This document shows positions 27,867 to 37,115 of a stretch of 64,000 bases of DNA, in pieces. The stretch is from Gordonia hongkongensis (GTDB lineage: Bacteria > Actinomycetota > Actinomycetes > Mycobacteriales > Mycobacteriaceae). Within the stretch, counting starts at the first letter, position 1. Each line of letters begins with the position of its first letter. The notes below the pieces were generated by a model. The model did no database searches, was not told the DNA's origin, and saw nothing but the letters and a program-made list of their open reading frames with translations. The stretch is from positions 930,001 through 994,000 of the forward strand of contig NZ_CP095552.1 in assembly GCF_023078355.1 (NCBI RefSeq), in the 5' to 3' direction. The position numbers were made by a program, and so were the translations under genes.

Positions 27867-27894
27867 CGGGGCGGCCAAACAATTGGCGGCCCCG
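27867..27894. terminator. Hairpin between MOSC gene and DUF3073 gene
   Basis: CGGGGCGGCCAA faces TTGGCGGCCCCG across an ACAA loop with one mismatch. It is 44 bases downstream of the MOSC gene stop on the minus strand and could end that transcript before the DUF3073 start. It may equally be part of the DUF3073 leader. Confidence 0.45.
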
Positions 27895-27938
27895 TTCTCT
27901 TGAAGTAATTCTGTCGTGGGGACCAGTCTAGCGCGCCT

Positions 27939-28616
27939 CTAGGATTTGTGTTGTCCACCCTGTGTTGCCGCGCCGACGCGTCTTTCCGACTTGTTCACCA
28001 TCTTGGTCGCCTCGCGGCGGACCTTCGCGGGTAGATCGTCCTGCGCGAGCAACGACCGAATCGCCTCGACGTCACCGCCGGCGAGCAGATCACGTGATCG
28101 CACACCGTGACCGGGGCGGTGGACGACGGTGATCCGATCGCCCTGCGCCACCGTGCCGTTGCGGACAACGCGCAGGTAGGTGCCGAAATCTGCCTGCGCC
28201 AGGAACCGCTTCATCCACCGTGGCTCGCCCGCCCACACCGCGAAGGTCTTGCAGGGGACGCGAGGGATGGTCACCTCGAGAATTAGCCCGTCGGTGCCGA
28301 CTTCCCATCGCTCCCCGACGACGGCATCGGTGACCGCCATCCCGTCGATGCGCAGGTTCTCCCCGAACCATCCGTAAGGAAGCTCACGTCCGAGCTCGTC
28401 GGCCCATCGGCGCGCCTCGGGATCGGCGTAGGCGTACACCGCCTGATCGACGCCGCCGTGGTGTCGCTTGTTACCCACGTGGTCGTCGACGAGACCGAGT
28501 TCGTCGACGTCGAGGCGCCCGCTGCGGGGTCGCTTGTCGATGGCGGAGGGGCCGATGCCCGCGAGGATCACGTCGTCGCCGGCCGCGCACACGGCCAGCA
28601 CCACACCCGTGCTCAA
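27939..28616 (-). CDS. MOSC-domain protein (YiiM-like)
   Basis: A 225-residue MOSC (molybdenum cofactor sulfurase C-terminal) protein. DELGLVDDHVGNKRHHGGVD and the following AVYAYADPEARRWADELGRE are the hallmark of the YiiM subgroup, and TIPRVPCKTFAVWAG contains the conserved active-site Cys. TTG at 28616 overlaps the YgfZ stop as TTGA, suggesting coupling; GTG codons four and five codons later are alternatives. YiiM proteins act in reduction of N-hydroxylated compounds in E. coli; here this is only a family-level hint. Confidence 0.82.
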   Translation of the reverse strand: MSTGVVLAVCAAGDDVILAGIGPSAIDKRPRSGRLDVDELGLVDDHVGNKRHHGGVDQAVYAYADPEARRWADELGRELPYGWFGENLRIDGMAVTDAVVGERWEVGTDGLILEVTIPRVPCKTFAVWAGEPRWMKRFLAQADFGTYLRVVRNGTVAQGDRITVVHRPGHGVRSRDLLAGGDVEAIRSLLAQDDLPAKVRREATKMVNKSERRVGAATQGGQHKS

Positions 28617-29797
28617 CCGTTGCGTCCCGGCGCCGCCGAACCGCTGCGGAGTCGTTCCACGGCCGCGCGTCCCGCCTGGACCCGATCGTCGTCGCGGATC
28701 GAATCCGGATCGATCCGCGCGCTGACGGCGGACTCGGCCCCGACCGACAACTCCACGTCGGCGCCGACGTTGCGCTTGACGAGTGCCAGCGCGATGGGAC
28801 CCCACTCATGGTGGTCGATGACCGTGCCCACCCGGCCGACGGTTCGTCCGCCGGCGGTGACCGGGTCGCCGGGGACGGGTCGCTCGTCGACGCTCCCGTC
28901 CAGATGCAGCAGGACCAGCCGTCGAGGCGACTTGCCGAGGTTGTGTACGCGGGCGACGGTCTCCTGGCCGCGGTAGCAACCCTTGTCCAGGTGGACCGCG
29001 CCTAACTCGTCCGGACCGCCGATCCAGTCGACCTCGTGCGGGATCGTGCGTTCGTCGGTGTCGGCGCCGAGCCGGGGTCGGCGGGCGGCCACGCGCAGGG
29101 CTTCGAAAGCCCAGCTGCCGGCCATTCGCGCGCCGGCCTCGGTCAGCGTGTCCCACCAGCGGGTCAGCACGTACTCGGGCACCACGAGGTCGACGACCGG
29201 CAGGTCCCGGTCCTCGCCGAGCGGGGGCATGCGCCGCCAGAAGCCGAGCTGTTCGTCCTCGTGGTGCGACTCGGGCAACCCGCCCGCCTGGTACACCACG
29301 GCGTCCGCGCCGACCTCCAGGAGATCGGCGACCGGACCGTCGAGGGCCCCGGGCCCGATCAGCGTCAGGACCTTCATGTCCGAACGCGCGGCGGGTTCGG
29401 CCTTGGCCCAGAACACCATCTTGGTCAGGAAGTCGAGCAGCGGTCCGCCGCGCGAACCCTCGGTGTCGATCCACGTCACGCCGTCGATGTCGGTGAGGAC
29501 GAAATGCTCTTCGACTCGACCGTTGAGGTCGAGAGAGAGGTCTTCGGCGCTCGACCGGTCGGCGAGGGTGGCGATGTGCTGGCTGCTGATGGTGTGCAGC
29601 CAGGTCAGGCGTTCGGCGCCGGCGATCTCGAGAACGGCGCGGTCGGACCTGTCGACGATGATCACGCCACGTTGTGCGGCTCGTTGTTCGCCGAGGGGGT
29701 CGCCGTAGTGCCACGCGGTGTCGGCGGAGAGGAGGTCGCCGGGGCCGGGCACCGCCCCGCCCTCGGAATGCCTGGTCAGGATGGGTGAGCGGCTCAC
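28613..29797 (-). CDS. ygfZ: Folate-binding protein YgfZ (Rv0811c-like)
   Basis: A 394-residue GcvT-fold protein that helps maintain Fe-S enzymes in a folate-dependent way. The diagnostic YgfZ motif KGCYRGQETVARVHN, with its conserved Cys, is at about residue 270. The N-terminal RGVIIVDRSDRAVLEIAGAE and WLHTISSQHI segments are also typical. The length is longer than the 326 of E. coli YgfZ, as in actinobacteria. It is divergent from the PabC-like gene with 58 bases between starts, matching the Rv0811c/Rv0812 arrangement. The MOSC gene is coupled downstream. Confidence 0.9.
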   Translation of the reverse strand: MSRSPILTRHSEGGAVPGPGDLLSADTAWHYGDPLGEQRAAQRGVIIVDRSDRAVLEIAGAERLTWLHTISSQHIATLADRSSAEDLSLDLNGRVEEHFVLTDIDGVTWIDTEGSRGGPLLDFLTKMVFWAKAEPAARSDMKVLTLIGPGALDGPVADLLEVGADAVVYQAGGLPESHHEDEQLGFWRRMPPLGEDRDLPVVDLVVPEYVLTRWWDTLTEAGARMAGSWAFEALRVAARRPRLGADTDERTIPHEVDWIGGPDELGAVHLDKGCYRGQETVARVHNLGKSPRRLVLLHLDGSVDERPVPGDPVTAGGRTVGRVGTVIDHHEWGPIALALVKRNVGADVELSVGAESAVSARIDPDSIRDDDRVQAGRAAVERLRSGSAAPGRNG

Positions 29798-29855
29798 GCG
29801 TCGATTCTACGGGTCGATTCGGTGCGGGGCTGCGACGCATGACAACCTTCTATCC

Positions 29856-30725
29856 ATGGCGGATTCGATCCTTGTCTCCCTCGACGGCACCCGACACGAT
29901 GCCGACGCTCCCTTCCTCCACGCCGACGACCTGGCCGCGGTGCGCGGTGACGGCATCTTCGAGACGCTTCTCGTGCGCGGCGGCCGGGCGCGATGCGTCC
30001 GACTGCATCTCGAGCGACTGGCCCGGAGTGCGGCCGCGATGGAACTCGACAAGCCCGATCTCGACGAGTGGCGGGCGGTGATCGAGACCGCGACGCAGGC
30101 GTGGACGGAGAAGCACGGGTCGTCGGGTGAGGCACTGCTGCGGCTCGTCTACTCCCGCGGACGCGAGCACGGTTCGGCGCCGACCGCGTACGTCACCGTC
30201 GACGCGGTGCCCGACCGGGTGTCGGCGGCGCGTGCGGACGGTGTCCGGGTGGTCACCCTCGCTCGCGGCTTCTCGATCGACCTCGCCGCCACGGCGCCCT
30301 GGCAGCTCCTCGGCGCGAAGACCCTCAGCTACGCCACGAACATGGCGGCCCTGCGCCACGCGTCGGCCGAGGGCTTCGACGACGTGATCTTCGTCAGCAG
30401 CGAGGGCGCCGTCCTTGAAGGGCCCCGAGCCACGGTCGTCGCCGTGTACTCCGACACCCTGGTCACACCGCCGACCGAGATCGGGATTCTCGAGTCGACC
30501 ACCGTGCGTGCGGTTTTCGATGTCGCGGAACAGGAGGGTTGGACGACCAAGACCGACGTCCTACGGCCCGAGGATCTGGTGGCGGCCGACTCGGTCTGGC
30601 TGGTGAGCAGCGTGACCCTCGCGGCGCGGGTCACCCATCTCAACCGGTACGTGATGCCGCTCGCCGCGGACGCCGCGAAGTTCACCGATCTGGTCGACCG
30701 GGCCATCTCGGTGGACGACAATTGA
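29856..30725 (+). CDS. pabC: Aminodeoxychorismate lyase-like fold-IV PLP enzyme (Rv0812-like)
   Basis: A 289-residue fold-type IV PLP enzyme. AAVRGDGIFETLLVRGGRAR is the N-terminal signature, and LLGAKTLSYATNMAALRHA holds the PLP-binding Lys. SSEGAVLEGPRATVVAVY is the cofactor phosphate region. These features fit 4-amino-4-deoxychorismate lyase, which releases p-aminobenzoate for folate; branched-chain or D-amino-acid aminotransferase is the alternative in this superfamily. ATG 29856 gives the usual start. A folate role fits the divergent YgfZ gene. Confidence 0.8.
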   Translation: MADSILVSLDGTRHDADAPFLHADDLAAVRGDGIFETLLVRGGRARCVRLHLERLARSAAAMELDKPDLDEWRAVIETATQAWTEKHGSSGEALLRLVYSRGREHGSAPTAYVTVDAVPDRVSAARADGVRVVTLARGFSIDLAATAPWQLLGAKTLSYATNMAALRHASAEGFDDVIFVSSEGAVLEGPRATVVAVYSDTLVTPPTEIGILESTTVRAVFDVAEQEGWTTKTDVLRPEDLVAADSVWLVSSVTLAARVTHLNRYVMPLAADAAKFTDLVDRAISVDDN

Positions 30726-30864
30726 TCCCGGTCACCCCCACCTGATCTCGTCCGCCTGGGGCACACACCCGCGTGGGTGAGAGGGAAGACACCGCTTCGA
30801 ACTGGTCGGCGGGACCTTTGGCGCTTGTAAGGGCCCGGTGACCAGGCGTAACGTCGCGCCTACG

Positions 30865-30890
30865 ACCTACTACTACCGCTAGTAGTAGGT
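30865..30890. promoter_or_regulatory. 26-base inverted repeat upstream of cydA
   Basis: ACCTACTACTA and TAGTAGTAGGT are perfect 11-base arms around CCGC, 61 bases before the cydA start. The 226-base gap between pabC and cydA shows nothing else obvious. TACTA/TAGTA dyads of this kind resemble the operators of BlaI/MecI/CopY winged-helix repressors; Rex-type and Crp-type sites known for cyd genes elsewhere look different. Confidence 0.6.
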
Positions 30891-30951
30891 ACCCGGCAGG
30901 TTTCGACCTTGCCCCCGCAGCCCGGGGGCCGGCAACTCGATTCGAGGCGAT

Positions 30952-32532
30952 ATGGACGCTCTGGACGTCTCCAGATGGCAATTCGGGATCACGACCGTCT
31001 ACCACTTCATCCTGGTGCCGTTGACGATCGGCCTCGCGCCGATGATCGCGGTGATGCAGACGGTGTGGCATGTCACCGGCAACGAGCAGTGGCTGCGCGC
31101 CACGAAGTTCTTCGGCAAGCTCTTCCTGATCAACTTCGCGCTCGGTGTCGCGACCGGCATCGTCCAGGAGTTCCAGTTCGGCATGAACTGGAGCGAGTAC
31201 AGCCGGTTCGTCGCCGATGTCTTCGGCGCGCCACTGGCCCTGGAGGGTCTCGTCGCCTTCTTCCTCGAATCGACGTTCATCGGGCTCTGGATCTTCGGCT
31301 GGGACCGCCTGCCGCGCCGCGTGCACCTGGCCTGTATCTGGTTGGCCGCCATCGGTGTGAACGCGTCGGCGTATTTCATCATCGCCGCGAACTCGTGGAT
31401 GCAGCACCCCGTCGGCGTCACATGGGATGACGAACGCGGCCGGCCTGCCATGAACGACTTCGTCGCGGTGCTCACCAACAACACGACCCTGGCGGCCTTC
31501 CCGCACGTCATCGCCGGCGCCTTCCTCACCGCCGGTACCTTCGTCGCGGCCATCGGCATCTGGTGGATGGCGCGGAACTCATGGCGGGCCAAGAAGATCC
31601 GCGAGGCCGCGGACACCGGTGACCTGTCCGAGATCCCGGACAGCACCTCGCCGAGCCACGTCGACGCCACACCCGAGGACCTCGAGAAGGACGCCCGCGA
31701 CCTCTGGCGGCCGGTCACGAGACTCGCGTTGTGGATCACCATCGTCTCCGGTGTCGCGCTGTTCATCACCGGGGACCTCCAGGCGCAGATCATGTTCAAA
31801 CAGCAGCCGATGAAGATGGCGTCCGCGGAGTCGCTGTGCGAGACCGAGACGGGTCCGGGTTTCTCGGTTCTGTCGATCGGCCGCCAGAACAACTGCGAGA
31901 ACATCGAACACGTCATCGAGATCCCGAAGATGCTGTCGTTCCTCGCGAATCACGACTTCGATTCGACTCTGCAGGGCGTGGAGGAACTGCAGGAGCAGTA
32001 CACTCGGGCCTTCGCCGGGCAGCCGAACGTGCCGGCGAACCAGAACTTCGCACCCAACCTGTTCGTGACCTACTGGGGCTTCCGGGCGATGATCACCTGG
32101 GCGCTCGGCTCGGTGGTCGTGGCCTTGGGCGGACTGTGGTTCACGCGCCGTAAGCGGGTGGTCGAATCCAGACGCTTCGGCTTCATCGCCCTGTTGATGA
32201 TCCCGACGCCGTTCCTGGCCAACAGTTCCGGCTGGATCTTCACCGAGATGGGACGCCAGCCGTGGGTCGTGGCGCCCAACTGGGAGGACGACCTCGACCC
32301 GCTCCGGATCAGCATGCTGGTGCAGAACGGTGTGTCCAACCATTCGGCGAGCACCGTGCTCGTCACGCTGATCGGGTTCACGCTGCTCTACGGCGCCCTC
32401 GGCGTCGTGTGGTTCATGCTGCAGCGGCGCTATGTCATCGAGGGTCCGGCCGCACACGATGCGCGACCGCCGGGCCACACCGACGACGAGTCCGATTCCG
32501 ATGAACCCAAACAGCTCTCGTTCGCATACTAG
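30952..32532 (+). CDS. cydA: Cytochrome bd quinol oxidase subunit I
   Basis: A 526-residue membrane subunit carrying hemes b558, b595 and d. His18 in TTVYHFILVPLTIGLAP is the heme ligand near the N-terminus; LEGLVAFFLESTFIGLWIFG follows in helix 3. The GRQPW motif is present as FTEMGRQPWVVAPN. The quinol-binding loop is of the short type usual in actinobacteria. The enzyme reduces oxygen to water with menaquinol at low oxygen without pumping protons. First gene of cydABDC; cydB starts 12 bases after the stop. Confidence 0.96.
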   Translation: MDALDVSRWQFGITTVYHFILVPLTIGLAPMIAVMQTVWHVTGNEQWLRATKFFGKLFLINFALGVATGIVQEFQFGMNWSEYSRFVADVFGAPLALEGLVAFFLESTFIGLWIFGWDRLPRRVHLACIWLAAIGVNASAYFIIAANSWMQHPVGVTWDDERGRPAMNDFVAVLTNNTTLAAFPHVIAGAFLTAGTFVAAIGIWWMARNSWRAKKIREAADTGDLSEIPDSTSPSHVDATPEDLEKDARDLWRPVTRLALWITIVSGVALFITGDLQAQIMFKQQPMKMASAESLCETETGPGFSVLSIGRQNNCENIEHVIEIPKMLSFLANHDFDSTLQGVEELQEQYTRAFAGQPNVPANQNFAPNLFVTYWGFRAMITWALGSVVVALGGLWFTRRKRVVESRRFGFIALLMIPTPFLANSSGWIFTEMGRQPWVVAPNWEDDLDPLRISMLVQNGVSNHSASTVLVTLIGFTLLYGALGVVWFMLQRRYVIEGPAAHDARPPGHTDDESDSDEPKQLSFAY

Positions 32533-32544
32533 AGGAGCGTGCTC

Positions 32545-33627
32545 ATGAGTCTCGAAGAAATCTGGTTCCTGGTCATCGCGTTCCTGTTCGTCGGGTATTT
32601 CGTCCTGGAGGGCTTCGACTTCGGCGTCGGCATGCTGATGCCGATCCTCGGTTCGAGTCACACCGGTGGCGACGACAAGGTCGCCGCCGACGATCCCGAA
32701 GCCGACCCCGACAAACGTCGCCGCGCGCTCCTCAACACCATCGGCCCGGTCTGGGACGGCAACGAGGTCTGGCTCATCACCGCGGGAGCGGCGTTGTTCG
32801 CGGCCTTCGGCGGTTGGTACGCAACCATGTTCAGTGCGTTCTACCTTCCGCTGTTCCTCATCCTCATCGGGCTCATCGTGCGGGTCTGCGCGATCGAGTG
32901 GCGGGGCAAGATCAACAACCCCCGCTGGCGCGTGTGGTGCGACGTCGGAATCGGGCTGGGTTCGTGGATTCCGGCGATCCTGTGGGGTGTGGCGTTCGCC
33001 AACATCGTGCGCGGGCTCCCGATCGACGCCGACGCCCAGTACACGGGTGGGTTCTTCAACCTCCTCAACCCGTATGCCCTGCTCGGCGGCGCCACGACCC
33101 TGCTCGCGTTCCTCACCCACGGGGCGGTGTTCATCTCGCTGAAGACCTCCGGTGTGCTGCAGGAGGATTCGGCTCGCTACGCTGCCCGGCTGGCCTGGCC
33201 GACACTGATCGTGGCCGCCGTGTTCCTGCTGTGGACCCAGTTCGCCTACGGCAGCTCGTGGACCTGGATTCCGGTGCTCATCGCCGCCGTCGCCGCGGTG
33301 GGCATGGTGGCCGCCACCCAGATCCGCCGCGAGGGTTACGCATTCATGTTCACCTGCATCGCGATCGCCGGCACGGTCGCCACGCTGTTCGCCGAGCTCT
33401 TCCCGAACACGATTCCGTCGACTCTGAATCCGCAGTGGAACCTCACCATCGAGAACACGTCGTCGAGCGATTACACCCTTACGATCATGACGTGGGCGGC
33501 CGTGCTCATCACCCCGGTGGTGATGGGCTACCAGGCCTGGACCTATTGGGTGTTCCGAAAGCGACTGTCGGTCGCGCACATCCCGGACCCGGCCGGACTT
33601 CCGTCGTTGCGAATCCCGAGCAAGTGA
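32545..33627 (+). CDS. cydB: Cytochrome bd quinol oxidase subunit II
   Basis: A 360-residue partner of CydA with eight or nine membrane helices. FVLEGFDFGVGMLMPILG and TIGPVWDGNEVWLITAGAA are the hallmark N-terminal segments, with the acidic residues that line the proton path. ATG 32545 has AGAGGAG at the right distance; a GTG at 32539 lies between them and is less likely. The stop overlaps the cydD start as GTGA. Confidence 0.96.
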   Translation: MSLEEIWFLVIAFLFVGYFVLEGFDFGVGMLMPILGSSHTGGDDKVAADDPEADPDKRRRALLNTIGPVWDGNEVWLITAGAALFAAFGGWYATMFSAFYLPLFLILIGLIVRVCAIEWRGKINNPRWRVWCDVGIGLGSWIPAILWGVAFANIVRGLPIDADAQYTGGFFNLLNPYALLGGATTLLAFLTHGAVFISLKTSGVLQEDSARYAARLAWPTLIVAAVFLLWTQFAYGSSWTWIPVLIAAVAAVGMVAATQIRREGYAFMFTCIAIAGTVATLFAELFPNTIPSTLNPQWNLTIENTSSSDYTLTIMTWAAVLITPVVMGYQAWTYWVFRKRLSVAHIPDPAGLPSLRIPSK

Positions 33628-35345
33628 GACGCACCGCCCGGCCCCCGCTCGACCCCCGGCTGCTGCGGTATTCGCCGACGACGCGGCGGTATGTCGGGGT
33701 CACCGCGGCGTTCGCGGTGGCCGAGGTGGTCGCGATCATCGTGGTGGCCGCGATGGTGGCGTCGATCGTCTCCGAACTGATCGTGTCGCCCGGGGCGCGG
33801 TCATTCGCCGCGCAGGGCGTTCACCTGACCGTGTTGGCCGCAGCACTGGCGGCCCGGGCCGCGATGGCATACGGACACGACCGATACGCGCACCGCGCCG
33901 CCGAGCGTGCGATCGCGGAGATGCGTGCCGAGGCCCTCGATGTCCTCACCGATCCGGCCCGCACGTCGCCGCGATCGCTGACGGCGATCCGCGAACACGC
34001 GAGCACCGTCCTCCTGCGCGGGCTGGACGCCCTCGGGCCGTATCTGTCGGGCTACCTACCGGCCCTGGTGGCCGCGGTGGTTCTGACGCCGACGGTCACG
34101 GTGGTCATCGCGTTCGCCGACTGGCCGTCGGCGCTCATCATCCTCGTCACCCTGCCCCTCATCCCGCTGTTCATGGTGCTCGTCGGACTGATGACGCGCG
34201 ATCGCACCACACGCAAGCTGGCGACGATGAGCCGGCTGAGTGCCCAGCTCCTCGACCTCATCGCCGGATTGCCGACGTTGCGCGCACTGAACCGGGCCGG
34301 CGCCCCGGCGGTTCGGGTCGGTGAACTCGGTGAAGCCCACCGCCGCAGCACGATGAGTTCGCTGCGGGTCGCGTTCCTGTCGGGCGCCGTCCTCGAGTTA
34401 CTGGCCACGCTCTGCGTCGCACTGGTCGCCGTGGGGATCGGTCTCCGTCTGGTCTATGGCGAGATGTCGTTGTACGCGGGCGTTTTCGCGTTGATCCTGG
34501 CGCCGGAGGCCTACCTGCCGCTGCGTCGGGTCGGCATGCAGTTCCACAATTCCACCGACGGCCTCACCGCAGCCGAGCAGGTCTTCGAGCTCATCACACC
34601 GCCGTCTGACGCGGCCGCGCCGTCCGCCACCGGGAATCGCGGGGTCAGCGTCGCAGGCGAACCGATCACCGTGCTCGACGTCGGCATCCACGGGCGCGAC
34701 GGATGGGCACCGGAGTGCCTCCGCACGACGATCGAACCCGGGGCGCTGACCGTGTTCGCCGGACCGAACGGGTCGGGCAAGTCGACGATGCTGGCGGCGA
34801 TCATGGGCCTGCTCGCTCCAGACGCGGGATCGGTGCTGATCGGGTCCACCCCGGTCGGTCAGGCCGATCCGGCGGCGCTGCACGAACAGATCGCCTGGCT
34901 GCCCCAGCAACCGGTGATCGTGCCGGGCACGGTCGCCGAGAACCTGGAGCTGTTCGGCGCGCTGGACCGCGACGCCTTCGAATCGGTTTCCGCGGCAACA
35001 GGCTTCGCCGCAGTCCTGGGTGAACTGCCGGGCCGGTTCGGCACGGTGCTGGGATCCGGCGGGGTCGGGCTCTCCGCGGGACAACGGCAACGCCTCGCCC
35101 TGACCCGAGTCCTCGCCTCGCCGGCGCCGCTGCTGCTGCTCGACGAACCGACCGCCCACCTCGACGAGGCGTCCGAGCGCGACGTGTTCGCCGCACTCCG
35201 CGATCGCGCTCGGGCCGGGGACACCGTCGTCGTGGTGGCGCACCGGGGCGTCGCCCGCGAGTACGCGGACCGGGTGGTGGACTTCCCGGCGGCCACCGGC
35301 GCAGCAGCCGCGGGCACGGCCGAGGAGGTGGACCATGCGCGGTGA
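33624..35345 (+). CDS. cydD: Cysteine/glutathione-type ABC transporter subunit CydD
   Basis: A 573-residue fused permease-ATPase. Six membrane helices are followed by an ATPase domain with Walker A FAGPNGSGKSTMLAAIMG, signature LSAGQRQRLALTRVL and Walker B LLLLDEPTAHLDEAS. With CydC it forms the heterodimeric exporter required for assembly of cytochrome bd; low-molecular-weight thiols or heme are the reported cargo. GTG 33624 overlaps the cydB stop. The cydC start lies 11 bases inside its 3' end, so the pair is coupled. A much longer frame upstream is only an extension through cydB. Confidence 0.94.
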   Translation: MRRTARPPLDPRLLRYSPTTRRYVGVTAAFAVAEVVAIIVVAAMVASIVSELIVSPGARSFAAQGVHLTVLAAALAARAAMAYGHDRYAHRAAERAIAEMRAEALDVLTDPARTSPRSLTAIREHASTVLLRGLDALGPYLSGYLPALVAAVVLTPTVTVVIAFADWPSALIILVTLPLIPLFMVLVGLMTRDRTTRKLATMSRLSAQLLDLIAGLPTLRALNRAGAPAVRVGELGEAHRRSTMSSLRVAFLSGAVLELLATLCVALVAVGIGLRLVYGEMSLYAGVFALILAPEAYLPLRRVGMQFHNSTDGLTAAEQVFELITPPSDAAAPSATGNRGVSVAGEPITVLDVGIHGRDGWAPECLRTTIEPGALTVFAGPNGSGKSTMLAAIMGLLAPDAGSVLIGSTPVGQADPAALHEQIAWLPQQPVIVPGTVAENLELFGALDRDAFESVSAATGFAAVLGELPGRFGTVLGSGGVGLSAGQRQRLALTRVLASPAPLLLLDEPTAHLDEASERDVFAALRDRARAGDTVVVVAHRGVAREYADRVVDFPAATGAAAAGTAEEVDHAR

Positions 35346-37047
35346 TCCGTTGATCCGGGCCCTGGGCTTCCTCGGCCTGCGCCGGCGTCCCGCGCTCACC
35401 GCGCTCGCGCTCGGTGTCGGCGGCTCGCTCTCGGCCCTCTTCCTGGCGGCGCTGTCGGCCTGGCTCATCACCCGTGCGTGGCAGATGCCGCCGGTGCTGT
35501 ACCTGTCGGTCGCGATCACCGCGGTCCGGGCGCTGGGTATCTCGCGCGGAGTGTTCCGCTATCTGGAACGGCTGGCGACCCACGATCTCGCCCTGCAGGC
35601 CATGGCCACCGCGCGGCAGCGCGTGTACACGGCGTTGGCGTCGGGCGCACCGGGTTACTCGGTCACGTTGCGGCGGAGTGAACTGCTCAACCGGACCGGT
35701 GACGACGTCGACGAGATCGGCAACGCCCTCATCCGCGGCCTCATCCCGATCGGCATCGGTGCCACGACATCGCTTGCGGCAGTGGTGGTGATGGCGCTGG
35801 TCTCGGTGCCCGCGGCCGTGGTGCTCGCACTCGCGCTGGCCGTCAGCGGCGGTGTGGCGCCGTGGCTGGCCGCACGCGGTGGTGCCCGGTCGATCCGCGA
35901 CGGCGCGCAGGCCGCGTCCGAGGCCACGGAGGCCGCCACGACGGCGCTGTGGCACGCGCCTGAACTCGTCGTCGCACGCAGACGCCATCGCGCGCTGGCA
36001 GCGGCCGCAGCGGCGGATCGCCGCCATCTCGACGCCACGGACCGGGGTATCCGGTGGCAGGCATCCGCCGCGGCGGCGACTCCGCTGGCACTGGGTGCGT
36101 CGCTGATCGCGGCATGCGTCATCGCCGTCGAATTGGCCTCGGCGACCTCGGGTTCGCTCGCCGGGGTGAGTTCGGGGGCTGGACTGACGCCGATGATCCT
36201 CGGTGTGCTCGTCCTGCTGCCGCTGTCGGCCTTCGAATCCACCGCGCCGCTCACCGAGGCCGGGCTGCAGATCGAGCGGAGCCGACAGAGTGCGGCCAGG
36301 CTCATGGCGCTGGTGGACGGGGCGCACGCCGACGGAACGGTCGATGTGACCGACGCCGAGGTGTATCGGTCTCCGGTGCGTCTGACGACCACGGGATTGC
36401 GCTGGGGACACCGAGATCGGGAGATCCTCGGTCCCGCGGCGGGCGTGGATCTCGACCTGCGACCTGGTTCGCGTCTGGTGGTCACCGGGCCGAGCGGGGC
36501 GGGGAAGTCGACGCTGCTCCTCACCCTCGCCGGTTTGTTGCCGCCGATGGCCGGGGACGTCGAGGCGGTCGACGTCGGCGACGGTTCGGTTGTCGGGTCA
36601 CGTTCGGCGGGATGCTATTTCGCCGAGGAGGCACACATCTTCTCGACGTCGGTCCGCGAGAACCTGCGCGTCGCCCGCGGTGACATCACCGACGAGGAGA
36701 TCGACACCGCGCTGGCGGCCGCCGGGCTGCAGCGCTGGGCCGCAGCACTTCCCGACGGTCTGGACACCGTCCTCACCGGTGGGGCCGATGCGATGAGCGG
36801 CGGGCAGCGGCGGCGACTGCTGCTCGCCCGCGCACTGCTGCACCCCGGGCGTGTCGTCCTGCTCGACGAACCGACCGAGCATATGGACGAGGCGGACTCC
36901 GACGAGCTGTTGCGGCGCCTCCTGGGGATCGAACGGGACCTGTTCGGGCCCGACCGGATCGTCGTCGTGGTGACCCACCAGCGCCCGGTCGACACTGGTG
37001 CGGTAGCGGTGCTCGAGTTGGCGGGCGGGCCCCTTCCTGCTCCCTGA
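35335..37047 (+). CDS. cydC: Cysteine/glutathione-type ABC transporter subunit CydC
   Basis: A 570-residue fused permease-ATPase partner of CydD. Walker A is VVTGPSGAGKSTLLLTLAGL, signature MSGGQRRRLLLARALL and Walker B VVLLDEPTEHMDEA, so both halves of the heterodimer retain intact ATP motifs. The last coding bases and the TGA stop (37045-37047) fall inside the first 10 bases of a dispersed palindromic repeat (37038 on), so the repeat provides the C-terminal Ala-Pro and stop. This suggests the repeat replaced the original gene end; the protein is still full length. Confidence 0.94.
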   Translation: MRGDPLIRALGFLGLRRRPALTALALGVGGSLSALFLAALSAWLITRAWQMPPVLYLSVAITAVRALGISRGVFRYLERLATHDLALQAMATARQRVYTALASGAPGYSVTLRRSELLNRTGDDVDEIGNALIRGLIPIGIGATTSLAAVVVMALVSVPAAVVLALALAVSGGVAPWLAARGGARSIRDGAQAASEATEAATTALWHAPELVVARRRHRALAAAAAADRRHLDATDRGIRWQASAAAATPLALGASLIAACVIAVELASATSGSLAGVSSGAGLTPMILGVLVLLPLSAFESTAPLTEAGLQIERSRQSAARLMALVDGAHADGTVDVTDAEVYRSPVRLTTTGLRWGHRDREILGPAAGVDLDLRPGSRLVVTGPSGAGKSTLLLTLAGLLPPMAGDVEAVDVGDGSVVGSRSAGCYFAEEAHIFSTSVRENLRVARGDITDEEIDTALAAAGLQRWAAALPDGLDTVLTGGADAMSGGQRRRLLLARALLHPGRVVLLDEPTEHMDEADSDELLRRLLGIERDLFGPDRIVVVVTHQRPVDTGAVAVLELAGGPLPAP

Positions 37048-37115
37048 GGTGCGAGCGAAGCGAGCCACGAAGGGCTCCGCAGCGTGCCTCACCAGGCCCT
37101 TCGTGGCTCGTCGCT
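37038..37115. repeat. Dispersed palindromic repeat, copy C, left part
   Basis: The first 78 bases of the repeat, from TGCTCCCTGAGGTGCGAGCG to GGCTCGTCGCT. It is interrupted at 37115 by the IS110-family element; the remaining 25 bases lie at 38625-38649. Joining the two parts reproduces the site seen intact in copy B. Confidence 0.88.

Noticed and set aside
32814..33623. Extension of the cydD frame far upstream through cydB
   Set aside because: It reads cydB out of frame with low-complexity residues. The GTG overlapping the cydB stop gives a normal CydD.
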